Shown here in pieces: positions 35,521-43,062 of a DNA stretch of 64,000 nucleotides. The notes under the pieces were generated by a model, which did no database searches, was not told the origin of the DNA, and worked only from the letters and a program-made list of their open reading frames with translations. The translations under genes were made by a program, and so were the position numbers. The first letter of the stretch is position 1. Each line of letters opens with the position of its first letter. The DNA comes from Flavobacterium sp. HJJ (lineage in GTDB: Bacteria > Bacteroidota > Bacteroidia > Flavobacteriales > Flavobacteriaceae), in the NCBI RefSeq assembly GCF_015351475.1, contig NZ_JADKPR010000017.1, positions 1 through 64,000 of the forward strand, in the 5' to 3' direction.

Positions 35521-36597
35521 CTATTTTAGAATTTCTTTGTAAATATTTAAATAATTGGATGCAGCAATCTTCCAATCGAAACTTGCTGCTCTTTTTTTCA
35601 TTTCAGCCTCAATTACGCTTTTGTTGTTTTCATAATTATCTAACCCATCAATTAAAACGTTTTTCATATATTCTGGATCAAAATCACTCCAGTAATTCGA
35701 CATTTCTCCGCCAATTTCAGGTAAAGACGTTTTATTAGATAAAAATACTGGTTTGCCAAAACTCATTGCTTCAATAGGAGGTAAGCCAAATCCTTCTCTT
35801 ATAGATGGAAAAAGAAAAGCGATGCAGTTTTTCATATAAAACTGCTTTCCTTCATCACTGACTTTCCCCGTTAAAAAAACTTGATTTGTAAGATTATTTT
35901 TTTTAATTAAGTCTTTGATTACTTGACCATACTTTTTAGTGTTATTCCCTGAAATAATTAAATTAAAATCTTTCATCAATTTCATCATATTAATAATTGA
36001 TGTGTAATTTTTTCTTTCAATAAAATCTCCAATTGTATAGAAAAAAGGTTTGTCTACAGGTACATTGCTTACAAATGCAGAAGTATCTAATAATGTCGAA
36101 ATAGGGTTTCCGTTATAAATAATATATTCAGGGATATTCGGTACTTTAAAATAATCGTGCGTTTGTTTTTTTGCAAATTCAGAAATGTATGTAATAGCAT
36201 TTGCTCTATTCAATTTTTCAATAAAAAGCTGGTTTTTTTTGTGATTCATATCTGATGATATTTCTTCGACAAAATTCACATCATGAACTGTTAGGAGATA
36301 TTTAGTATTTACTCTTGGTTCAAGTTTGGAATTTTGATTTACGGAGTGCCATAAATCAAATTTGGCCATAGGCCTAAAGGCTTTGTATCTATGAAGAGAC
36401 ATATATTTATGGTATTTAAATACGTCGCCAAATTCATTTTTAAGTAATTTTGGTTTTCCAGAATTAAGACAAAGATCTAAATTTTCGAAATTGAGCTGAT
36501 GTAAACCTTTAATTAATTCGTAATTAAAAGTTCCTAGACCAGTTGCTCTATTATTAATATTATGTGTTTCTAAAAATACACTTTTTGCGTCTGACAT
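35521..36597 (-). CDS. Glycosyltransferase, GT4 type
   Basis: 358 residues. N-terminal MSDAKSVFLETHNINNRATGLGTFNYELIKGL holds the glycine-rich acceptor loop; the C-terminal domain has FFYTIGDFIERKNYTSII and FPSIREGFGLPPIEAMSFGKPVFLS, the EX7E region. This type is common in LPS core or O-antigen clusters of Bacteroidota. It is convergent with the preceding plus-strand gene and diverges from the WaaP-like kinase gene, sharing an 80-nt promoter region with it. Confidence 0.92.
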   Translation of the reverse strand: MSDAKSVFLETHNINNRATGLGTFNYELIKGLHQLNFENLDLCLNSGKPKLLKNEFGDVFKYHKYMSLHRYKAFRPMAKFDLWHSVNQNSKLEPRVNTKYLLTVHDVNFVEEISSDMNHKKNQLFIEKLNRANAITYISEFAKKQTHDYFKVPNIPEYIIYNGNPISTLLDTSAFVSNVPVDKPFFYTIGDFIERKNYTSIINMMKLMKDFNLIISGNNTKKYGQVIKDLIKKNNLTNQVFLTGKVSDEGKQFYMKNCIAFLFPSIREGFGLPPIEAMSFGKPVFLSNKTSLPEIGGEMSNYWSDFDPEYMKNVLIDGLDNYENNKSVIEAEMKKRAASFDWKIAASNYLNIYKEILK

Positions 36598-36626
36598 TAA
36601 TTTTTTTTACGAAAATACAATAATAA

Positions 36627-36657
36627 TTTGAAGTCTAAAATTCTATGTCTACTTTTG
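36627..36657 (+). promoter_or_regulatory. Promoter, TTTG-19-TACTTTTG
   Basis: A -33 TTTG (36627-36630) and a -7 TACTTTTG (36650-36657) with 19 nt between, matching the Bacteroidota consensus TTTG / TAnnTTTG. The start codon GTG of the WaaP-like gene follows 20 nt after the -7 box. Confidence 0.7.
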
Positions 36658-36677
36658 TGATTTTATAAAGAACTCCT

Positions 36678-37448
36678 GTGAAGAATTTTAAGATAAACCC
36701 AATTTTTGAAAATTACACTTCGTTAATAATTAAGGATATTAGTAGATTTAATATGTCCGGCACACTCTTCGGTGACGGCAAAAGAAATATTATCAAATTA
36801 TTTGAATTAGATGAAAAGACAGTAAATATCAAATCATTCAAGATTCCAAATTTGATTAATAAAGTAGCTTACAAATATTTTAGAAAATCGAAGGCGAGAC
36901 GTTCTTTTGAATATGCTACATTTTTATTGGAAAAAGGCATTGGAACACCAGAACCAATTGCTTATCTCGAAAATTATAATTGGATCGGTTTGAAAGACAG
37001 TTATTATGCCAGTGAACATCTGCAATGTGATTTGACTTATCGAGAATTGGTTCAAATTCCAGATTATCCAGATCATGAAAATATCCTACGTCAGTTTACG
37101 CGTTTTTCATACGATTTACATCAGAAAGGAATAGAATTTATAGATCATTCTTCAGGGAATACATTAATCAAAAAAAGGAGTGATGGGAATTATGATTTCT
37201 TTTTGGTTGATTTAAACCGGATGAAATTTCATCAATCCATGTCATTTGAAATGAGGATGTTTAACTTGAGAAGATTGACGCCAAAACCTGAAATGATCGC
37301 GATTATGAGTAATGAATATGCTAAATTTATAGAGGAATCAGAATCTCTTATCTATGAAAAAATGCTTCATTATACAAAAGAATTTCAAATAGGCATCGTC
37401 AAAAAGCAGCATTTGAAAAAAACACTTAAATTTTGGAAAAAATATTAA
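36678..37448 (+). CDS. Kdo/WaaP-like lipopolysaccharide kinase
   Basis: 256 residues, starting at GTG (GTGAAGAATTTT), the only start codon that fits the promoter. A kinase-like fold: glycine loop NMSGTLFGDGKRN (about 26-38), Lys in NIIKLFEL, catalytic segment HQKGIEFIDHSSGNTLIKK with Asp and Asn spaced as in HxDxxxxN, and the metal Asp in FFLVDLNRM. WaaP and KdkA phosphorylate sugars of the LPS inner core. The position among glycosyltransferases supports that role. Faces the GT9 gene convergently. Confidence 0.8.
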   Translation: MKNFKINPIFENYTSLIIKDISRFNMSGTLFGDGKRNIIKLFELDEKTVNIKSFKIPNLINKVAYKYFRKSKARRSFEYATFLLEKGIGTPEPIAYLENYNWIGLKDSYYASEHLQCDLTYRELVQIPDYPDHENILRQFTRFSYDLHQKGIEFIDHSSGNTLIKKRSDGNYDFFLVDLNRMKFHQSMSFEMRMFNLRRLTPKPEMIAIMSNEYAKFIEESESLIYEKMLHYTKEFQIGIVKKQHLKKTLKFWKKY

Positions 37449-37496
37449 TTTCTAATGTTTACCTAACAAAATTAATTTAAGAATAGCTTTATAGAT

Positions 37497-37559
37497 TGTC
37501 AGTTTGAGCCAAGTCGGAGTTTCATAGATGAATTTGCTTCGACTTTGCTCAGTTTGACA
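37497..37559. repeat. Imperfect inverted repeat in a convergent gap
   Basis: Arms of about 23 bp (TGTCAGTTTGAGCCAAGTCG and, inverted, CGACTTTGCTCAGTTTGACA) with roughly five mismatches enclose about 16 bp. It belongs to the CAGTTCGAGC...GCTCAACTTGACA class of intergenic repeats that I know from flavobacteria. Position between two convergent genes would suit a terminator. Confidence 0.5.
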
Positions 37560-37589
37560 TTCGATTTCGATAAGTTAAGAAAATAAAAT

Positions 37590-38666
37590 TTATTCTTTTG
37601 GTTCGAATAAATTAAGCTGAATAAAATCTTTAATTAATTCTAGAAAAAAATCAGGCTTGAATGCTTGGTACAATTCAGAATTTGCATTTTTTAATTGAGA
37701 GCGAGACATGTTTTTTGATAACTGTGGTTCATAGTCATTTATATGTACAGTAACATGTTTTTTACCATCTTCAAATGTTGCCCAAAGCTTTTTCTCTAAA
37801 ATTGGTGCGAAAATAATAAAAGAAGGTTTGTCTAATGCTTTTGCCATATTTATAGCGCCTCCATCGTTTCCGATAATCAAATCACATTCATTCATTAGTC
37901 CAATAAAAGACCTTAAATCTGAGCCAAGAAGATCAAAATAGATATTTTTCTTTGCTTTTTCTGAACATTGACTGTAAATGTCTTGGGCTTCTGTAAGTTG
38001 ACTAGGAAAATAGTTGAAAAGAATATTGACATCAAAATTTTCCGCAATATAGTCTATAATCTGAACCATAAATTTTGGAGGATAAGTCTTTTCAATTTCG
38101 CTTCCCAAAATACTTACAAGTATCGTTTTTCTTTCAGTATTGACAGAATGTTTTTTAAATAAAAGTTTAGCATCATTTATTTCAGATTCAGAAAGGTATA
38201 ATTTGGGTACAGGATCTAATTTTATATTTAAATGTAACGGTTCTAAAAGAGATAGCCGGCTCTCAATAGCCAATCCTTTATTAGTTTCAGGAAATTCTGC
38301 AAACGGCACATTATCAGTGTATATAAATGTTCTTCCTGGTTTTTTGTATGATATTTTTCTTTTACCACCACTCAAAAGAACTAGAATCCAACTCTCTAGT
38401 TTTGAATAAGCATCGATTACTAAATCATATTTACTTTTTCGAATACTTAAGCCTAATTTTAATAATTCTAATTTATCTTTTCTGTGTTTATCTTTAAATA
38501 AAATAACGTTATCAATATTTGGATTCCCTTTTAAAACATCAATAGTACTTTCGTAAGCCAAAAAATCAATTTGAGCATTAGGATATGCGATACGAAGATT
38601 ATTGCAGATAATGGTACTAACTAAAACATCTCCTATTTTTTTTTGTTGGACTACTAAAATTTTCAT
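37590..38666 (-). CDS. Glycosyltransferase family 9 (heptosyltransferase-like)
   Basis: 358 residues. MKILVVQQKKIGDVLVSTIICNNLRIAYPNAQIDFL is the GT9 N-terminus, where the Asp of IGDVL is the conserved residue. The C-terminal domain has KTILVSILGSEIEKTYPP and NECDLIIGNDGGAINMAKALDKPSFIIFAP, the donor-binding loop with the GNDGG signature. Members add heptose or related sugars to LPS inner core. Whether the substrate here is heptose cannot be told. Probably expressed alone or together with the transferase gene at 38745. Confidence 0.92.
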   Translation of the reverse strand: MKILVVQQKKIGDVLVSTIICNNLRIAYPNAQIDFLAYESTIDVLKGNPNIDNVILFKDKHRKDKLELLKLGLSIRKSKYDLVIDAYSKLESWILVLLSGGKRKISYKKPGRTFIYTDNVPFAEFPETNKGLAIESRLSLLEPLHLNIKLDPVPKLYLSESEINDAKLLFKKHSVNTERKTILVSILGSEIEKTYPPKFMVQIIDYIAENFDVNILFNYFPSQLTEAQDIYSQCSEKAKKNIYFDLLGSDLRSFIGLMNECDLIIGNDGGAINMAKALDKPSFIIFAPILEKKLWATFEDGKKHVTVHINDYEPQLSKNMSRSQLKNANSELYQAFKPDFFLELIKDFIQLNLFEPKE

Positions 38667-38744
38667 ATTGGGATTTTAATATATTTGGATTTTACATTTA
38701 AGAAACTATAAGACTAAATCCTATTGAAAAGGTTTAATTAAGAA

Positions 38745-39506
38745 TTAAGAATTTATCTTATTTGTTAAAAGCCATAATAATATTTGGCTTTTAAGTTTTC
38801 CAAAAGATTGAATATAAGCTAAAATATACCCTTCTTTTTTGTCAAGAAAACCTAGTTTTATAAAATATTGGTGGATAAATGAAAAAAAAGGGCTGGATAA
38901 TAATTTAATAGCATTAGTTTTATATCCTTTCTTGAAATGCATTTTTGCAATAATATAGTTGTATGTGGTTTGCTTGCGATTATAATTGTCAAAATCTTTA
39001 TAGCCTAGATTTTGAATTTTATTGGATAATATTTTTGCTTTTCCTTTGTGAATAACTTTTCCTATAAGAGGAAGATCGTCTTTCAGAGAGCAGAATTTTC
39101 TGTTGAATAATCGAACTTCGGTGTTGTTTTCGACTGCTCCATAATTTATTTTTTTATTTAAAAAAATAAATTCTCGTTCTATAGAATAGACGGTATTGCT
39201 AAAATCTTTTTCCGTGATTTTTAAAATTTCATCTTGTAAATCTTCATTTATTTCTTCGTCTGAATCGAGAAGAAGAACGATGTCATTTTTTGCGAAATCA
39301 AGGATTGGTTTATCATTCGTATTCAAATCAATAAATCGGAAGCTCTCTTTAATGTTGTCTGAAAGGAAGTTTTCCTTAAAATCAAATCCAATTAAAATAA
39401 TATCATCAGCAAAATGGAAGTTCTTTTTTATGTTTTCTAAATCTAGCTTTTGGTCAAGACAAAGAACAAATAAACTTAATTTTTCAGGACTATTATTTTT
39501 AGACAT
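38745..39506 (-). CDS. Glycosyltransferase, GT2-like
   Basis: About 253 residues from the ATG at 39506 (MSKNNSPEKLSLFVLCLDQKL). A longer frame to 39605 would run over the divergent deacetylase start and is unlikely. The fold is GT-A-like, with an acidic motif LLLDSDEEIN (DSDEE as DxD), an EVRLFNRK segment and a GKVIHKG loop seen in WaaE/KdtX-type core transferases. Substrate unknown. Its promoter region overlaps the divergent deacetylase gene. Confidence 0.75.
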   Translation of the reverse strand: MSKNNSPEKLSLFVLCLDQKLDLENIKKNFHFADDIILIGFDFKENFLSDNIKESFRFIDLNTNDKPILDFAKNDIVLLLDSDEEINEDLQDEILKITEKDFSNTVYSIEREFIFLNKKINYGAVENNTEVRLFNRKFCSLKDDLPLIGKVIHKGKAKILSNKIQNLGYKDFDNYNRKQTTYNYIIAKMHFKKGYKTNAIKLLSSPFFSFIHQYFIKLGFLDKKEGYILAYIQSFGKLKSQILLWLLTNKINS

Positions 39507-39514
39507 TTTTTCAA

Positions 39515-39522
39515 TAATTTTG
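39515..39522 (+). promoter_or_regulatory. Candidate -7 promoter box TAATTTTG
   Basis: TAATTTTG fits the Bacteroidota -7 consensus, with a likely start point near 39529, ten nt before the earliest ATG of the deacetylase gene. No clear -33 element at normal spacing. Confidence 0.45.
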
Positions 39523-39565
39523 AACAAAAGTATTAAATATGTTTTATGTTTTTGAAAAAAAAAGA

Positions 39566-40279
39566 ATGAGCAGACTTCCCATTTTAATGTATCATAATGT
39601 ATCATTGATTCGTTCGGATAATCAATCTCTAACCATTTTGGAAGGCAAACTAGAAGAGCAGTTTAAGTATTTGTCTTCACGCAATTATTCGACTTTTCAT
39701 TTTTCAGAATTGTCAAAACTACAAGTATTGCCATCAAAAAGTATTGTTTTAACTTTTGATGATGTTACAGAAAATCAGTTGCTGTATGCTGTTCCTTTAT
39801 TAAAAAAATATAATCTGAAAGCAACTTTCTTTATTCCGTTTGAATATATTGGCAAAAGAGATTTTTGGAACGAAGGAATTGAAAAAATAATGGGAATCGA
39901 AGATTTGAAAAAGATTGATGGTAGTTTGATAGAATTTGGATATCATTCCTATCATCATAAAAAGTACACTGAACTTTCAGATAAAGAAATAGTTGATGAT
40001 TTCAAGAAATGCAATCAAATCATAAATGAAAATGATTTAAAAGTTTATACTGTTTTGGCTTACCCTTTTGGGAAATACCCTAGGAAAAAAACTTTTAATT
40101 CCCAATTCAAAAAAATATTATCTGAAAATAATATCGGTTTTGGTCTTAAAATAGGAAATAGACTTAATGAATTTCCATTTAAAGACAATTATGAAATTCA
40201 ACGAATTGATATAAGAGGTGAAGAAAGTTTGCTTGTGTTTATGCTGAAATTACGTTTTGGAAAGTTGAAATTATTTTAG
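39566..40279 (+). CDS. Polysaccharide deacetylase (NodB domain)
   Basis: 237 residues from ATG 39566 (MSRLPILMYHNVSLI), the usual family start; an ATG at 39539 would add nine residues. Motifs: SIVLTFDDVTENQL (Asp-Asp of motif 1), FGYHSYHHKKYTEL (His-x3-His metal site of motif 2), and LAYPFGKYPRKK (motif 3). NodB enzymes remove N- or O-acetyl groups from carbohydrates with a divalent metal. It has no signal peptide, so it presumably acts inside the cell on a lipid-linked or nucleotide-linked sugar, or its export is atypical. Its 3' end overlaps the convergent gene by 9 nt. Confidence 0.9.
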   Translation: MSRLPILMYHNVSLIRSDNQSLTILEGKLEEQFKYLSSRNYSTFHFSELSKLQVLPSKSIVLTFDDVTENQLLYAVPLLKKYNLKATFFIPFEYIGKRDFWNEGIEKIMGIEDLKKIDGSLIEFGYHSYHHKKYTELSDKEIVDDFKKCNQIINENDLKVYTVLAYPFGKYPRKKTFNSQFKKILSENNIGFGLKIGNRLNEFPFKDNYEIQRIDIRGEESLLVFMLKLRFGKLKLF

Positions 40280-41008
40280 ATTTTTTTCTAAAAGATATAA
40301 TTTTGCATATCTTGAAAATACGCCATAAGCATCATAACTTGCAGAAACAAGTCCAGGAACTCCATCTAAAAAAACTCTTTTTACAAAATAGGTGTGAAAA
40401 AATCGGTAGAATGGCTTGAAGAATAATAGAAATAAAGTGGCTTTCTTTTTTTTGTCATGACTCATTTTGGCTTGAAACCAAGCGTATTTGTCTTTTTTAT
40501 CCAAAAAATGATATATTTCTTTGTAGGTGTAATGAATCATATAATTTTTTAGAACACCAACTTTTGTTTTAATCACTAATTTTTCGTGAACTTCATTTTT
40601 AAATTTAGAGTTGTCGTTTTTAAATAATCGTATTACTTTATCGGTATAATGAAATAAAAAACGTCCCATAAAATAATGAGGAAACCATATTTTATAAGCT
40701 AGATATTTTTCTTTTGAAATGGCTTCTAAAATTTCTTTTTCTAATTTTGGAGTCACTCTTTCGTCTGCATCCAAAAATAAGATCCAATCGCTTGTAGTTA
40801 AGGTTAGTGCAAAATTTCTTTGATTGCAGTAATTGTCAAACTTTCTTGAAGCAAATTTACAATCCATTTTTGAAACAAGGTCTACAGTTCTATCTGTACT
40901 TTCGGAGTCTATAACTATAATTTCGTTAGCAAATGCAACTGATTTTACGGCATCTTCAATATAATCTTCTTCGTTATAAGTTAGAATGATAACCGACAGT
41001 GTTTTCAT
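40271..41008 (-). CDS. Glycosyltransferase, GT2 family (WaaE/KdtX-like)
   Basis: 245 residues. MKTLSVIILTYNEEDYIEDAVKSVAFANEIIVIDSESTDRTVDL gives the nucleotide-binding part, QRNFALTLTTSDWILFLDADERV the DxD site, and VIRLFKNDNSKFKNEVHEKL the acceptor loop typical of WaaE, which adds glucose to LPS core heptose. The later half is shorter and basic, without membrane helices. It ends 9 nt inside the convergent deacetylase gene. Confidence 0.9.
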   Translation of the reverse strand: MKTLSVIILTYNEEDYIEDAVKSVAFANEIIVIDSESTDRTVDLVSKMDCKFASRKFDNYCNQRNFALTLTTSDWILFLDADERVTPKLEKEILEAISKEKYLAYKIWFPHYFMGRFLFHYTDKVIRLFKNDNSKFKNEVHEKLVIKTKVGVLKNYMIHYTYKEIYHFLDKKDKYAWFQAKMSHDKKKKATLFLLFFKPFYRFFHTYFVKRVFLDGVPGLVSASYDAYGVFSRYAKLYLLEKNLK

Positions 41009-41063
41009 ATGTTTTTTTTTAAAATAGCGACTAAAGTAGTATTTTTTTTAACAATGAAGAAAT

Positions 41064-41104
41064 AAAAAAAGGTCTTAATTTTTTTAAAACTAGGACCTTT
41101 TTTT
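41064..41104 (-). terminator. Rho-independent terminator after dapD
   Basis: A 14-bp stem (41064-41077 with 41091-41104, one G-U pair, core AGGTCTTA/TAGGACCT) with a 13-nt loop, 19 nt past the dapD stop. On the minus strand the stem runs straight into a T-rich tail. Confidence 0.75.
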
Positions 41105-41123
41105 ATGTATAAACTGATCTTTT

Positions 41124-41939
41124 TTAAACAGCTACATCATATTCGCGCAGAGCATTATTCAATGATGTTTTTAAATCAGTTGAAGGTTTACGTGTACCAA
41201 TGATTAAAGCACAAGGAACCTGAAATTCACCAGCAGCGAATTTTTTAGTATAACTTCCTGGAATAACTACCGAACGGGCAGGAACAAAACCTTTCATTTC
41301 AACAGGAGTTTCGCCAGTTACATCAATGATTTTAGTTGAAGCAGTCAAACAAACGTTAGCACCAAGAACAGCTTCTTTACCTACATGAACTCCTTCTACA
41401 ACGATACATCTTGATCCAACGAAAACACCGTCTTCGATGATAACTGGCGCGGCCTGTAATGGTTCAAGAACACCGCCAATTCCAACACCACCGCTCAAGT
41501 GTACGTCTTTACCAATTTGAGCACAGCTACCAACAGTTGCCCATGTGTCTACCATTGTTCCGGCATCAACATAAGCACCGATGTTTACATAACTAGGCAT
41601 CATAATTACACCACTAGAAATATATGCACCATATCGGGCAGAAGCTCCAGGAACTACACGAACACCTTTCTCAGCATAGTCTCTTTTTAATAACATTTTG
41701 TCGTTATATTCAAAAATTCCAGCTTCTAATGTTTCCATTTTCTGAATTGGGAAATACATTACAACGGCTTTCTTTACCCATTCGTTTACCTGCCATCCAT
41801 CACCTTTTGGTTCTGCAACACGTAATTTTCCTGAGTCTAATAATTCGATAACTTCTCTGATAGCATCAGTAGTTTTTGTTTCCTGCAGTAAAGCTCTGTT
41901 ATCCCAAGCTTGCTCTATAATTGATTGTAATTCGTTCAT
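41124..41939 (-). CDS. dapD: Tetrahydrodipicolinate N-succinyltransferase
   Basis: 271 residues from ATG 41939 (MNELQSIIEQAWDNRALL). A longer frame to 42026 would run into the promoter and the divergent antitoxin region. The C-terminal half is a left-handed beta helix made of hexapeptide repeats (YVNIGAYVDAGTMVDTWATVG, GVGIGGVLEPLQAAPVIIEDG, EAVLGANVCLTAST). The enzyme succinylates tetrahydrodipicolinate in lysine and diaminopimelate synthesis. Length agrees with the family. It has its own promoter and terminator. Confidence 0.95.
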   Translation of the reverse strand: MNELQSIIEQAWDNRALLQETKTTDAIREVIELLDSGKLRVAEPKGDGWQVNEWVKKAVVMYFPIQKMETLEAGIFEYNDKMLLKRDYAEKGVRVVPGASARYGAYISSGVIMMPSYVNIGAYVDAGTMVDTWATVGSCAQIGKDVHLSGGVGIGGVLEPLQAAPVIIEDGVFVGSRCIVVEGVHVGKEAVLGANVCLTASTKIIDVTGETPVEMKGFVPARSVVIPGSYTKKFAAGEFQVPCALIIGTRKPSTDLKTSLNNALREYDVAV

Positions 41940-41956
41940 TTTTGATAAATTTTTCG

Positions 41957-41985
41957 CAAATATACCATTTTTAACCAAAAGCAAA
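41957..41985 (-). promoter_or_regulatory. dapD promoter, TTTG-17-TATATTTG
   Basis: On the minus strand a TTTG (41982-41985) and TATATTTG (41957-41964) are 17 nt apart, the consensus spacing. The ATG of dapD lies 17 nt after the -7 box. Confidence 0.7.
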
Positions 41986-42037
41986 AAAGAGAAATCAGTT
42001 GAAAATGTTATATATTTGTAGTTCAAATAATAGTATT

Positions 42038-42271
42038 ATGGAAACGATTCGATTAGAATTTCAGCCAAAAATAAAAGCCAAAATTTTGGAATTATTGAGT
42101 TCGTTTTCATCAGATGAATTAAAAATAGTTCAGGAAGATGAATTTTTTGCAAAGAACAAGGCTACTCTTGAAGAGGAGTTTGAAAAAATTAAGAATGGGA
42201 CAGCTCAATATTGCTCTTTAGAAGAGTTGGATAGTTATTTGGATCAAGTAATATCTGAATATGAAAATTAA
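42038..42271 (+). CDS. Antitoxin of a RelE/ParE module
   Basis: 77 residues from ATG 42038 (METIRLEFQPKIKAKILELLSSF); a longer frame from 41999 would overlap the -7 box. A helical N-terminus with an RLEF strand is followed by the acidic FEKIKNGTAQYCSLEELDSYLDQVISEYEN tail that typically covers the toxin. It overlaps the toxin gene by 11 nt, the translational coupling expected of these pairs. A TATATTTG box lies at 42011-42018. Confidence 0.75.
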   Translation: METIRLEFQPKIKAKILELLSSFSSDELKIVQEDEFFAKNKATLEEEFEKIKNGTAQYCSLEELDSYLDQVISEYEN

Positions 42272-42542
42272 GTTTACTACTAAATTTAAATTTTTATTAG
42301 AGAAACAACTAAGATATATTTCAAGAGATAAACCAGTTGCAGCTAAAAAGTTTAAAAATGATTTACTTTTCAACTTGACAAAAGACTTACAGTACCCTTT
42401 CTATTATAAAAAGTCAATTTATTTTGAAAATGAAAATATAAGAGATTATGTTTTTAAAGGTTATACAATTGTTTATTTCATAGATACAGAAGCAGGTTTT
42501 GTTTCTGTCTTCGGTTTCATAAAATATAAAGACTCTTTATAA
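42261..42542 (+). CDS. RelE/ParE family toxin
   Basis: 93 residues, basic. MKIKFTTKFKFLLEKQLRYISRDKPVAAKKFKNDLL has the two-helix start of the RelE/ParE fold, and the ending ENIRDYVFKGYTIVYFIDTEAGFVSVFGFIKY gives the strands RDYVFKGYTIVYFID found in family members. ParE-type toxins poison gyrase and RelE-type cut mRNA; which applies cannot be told. It is followed after one base by ruvX, so the toxin-antitoxin pair lies in a housekeeping transcript. Confidence 0.8.
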   Translation: MKIKFTTKFKFLLEKQLRYISRDKPVAAKKFKNDLLFNLTKDLQYPFYYKKSIYFENENIRDYVFKGYTIVYFIDTEAGFVSVFGFIKYKDSL

Positions 42543-42543
42543 A

Positions 42544-42954
42544 ATGCCAAGAATACTCTCCATAGATTACGGACAAAAACGAACAGGAATCGCTGTTACC
42601 GATGAATTACAGATTATTGCGTCTGGGCTTACAACGATTCCTTCTGAAACTGCAATTGCTTTTCTAAAAGATTATTTTGCCAAAGAAAAGGTTGAGGCAG
42701 TCCTTATTGGCGAACCCAAGCAGATGAATGGCGATCCTTCGCAAATCGCTTCTATAATTAAAGGATTTGTAACTCATTTTACCAATCATTTTCCAGAGAT
42801 GAAAGTCATTCGTGTAGATGAGCGTTTTACTTCCAAAATGGCTTTTCAGACGATGATTGACAGCGGACTGAATAAAAAACAGCGTCAAAATAAAGCGCTT
42901 ATAGATGAGATTTCTGCAACTATTATGCTTCAGGATTATTTAAACCGAAAATAA
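42544..42954 (+). CDS. ruvX: Putative Holliday junction resolvase / pre-16S rRNA nuclease YqgF
   Basis: 136 residues of RNase H-like fold. RILSIDYGQKRTGIAVTD holds the first Asp; VEAVLIGEPKQMNG the Glu-bearing strand; VIRVDERFTSKMAF the second catalytic region and IDEISATIMLQDYL the last. Family members process 16S rRNA 5' ends and have been proposed to resolve Holliday junctions. Length is normal. ATG at 42544 lies one base after the toxin stop. Confidence 0.93.
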   Translation: MPRILSIDYGQKRTGIAVTDELQIIASGLTTIPSETAIAFLKDYFAKEKVEAVLIGEPKQMNGDPSQIASIIKGFVTHFTNHFPEMKVIRVDERFTSKMAFQTMIDSGLNKKQRQNKALIDEISATIMLQDYLNRK

Positions 42955-43032
42955 TGCGATTAATTTAACAAACAGCTGTTTTATTTGAGTGTTTGTAACT
43001 GAAAAATAATTTTTTTTTGTGATTTTTAGAAC

Positions 43033-43040
43033 TATTTTTG
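43033..43040 (+). promoter_or_regulatory. Candidate -7 promoter box for mqo
   Basis: TATTTTTG fits TAnnTTTG and lies 22 nt before the mqo ATG. A TTTG occurs at 43016-43019, but 13 nt away, shorter than the usual 17-23. Confidence 0.4.
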
Positions 43041-43062
43041 CAACTTCTAAAAAAATACAAAA

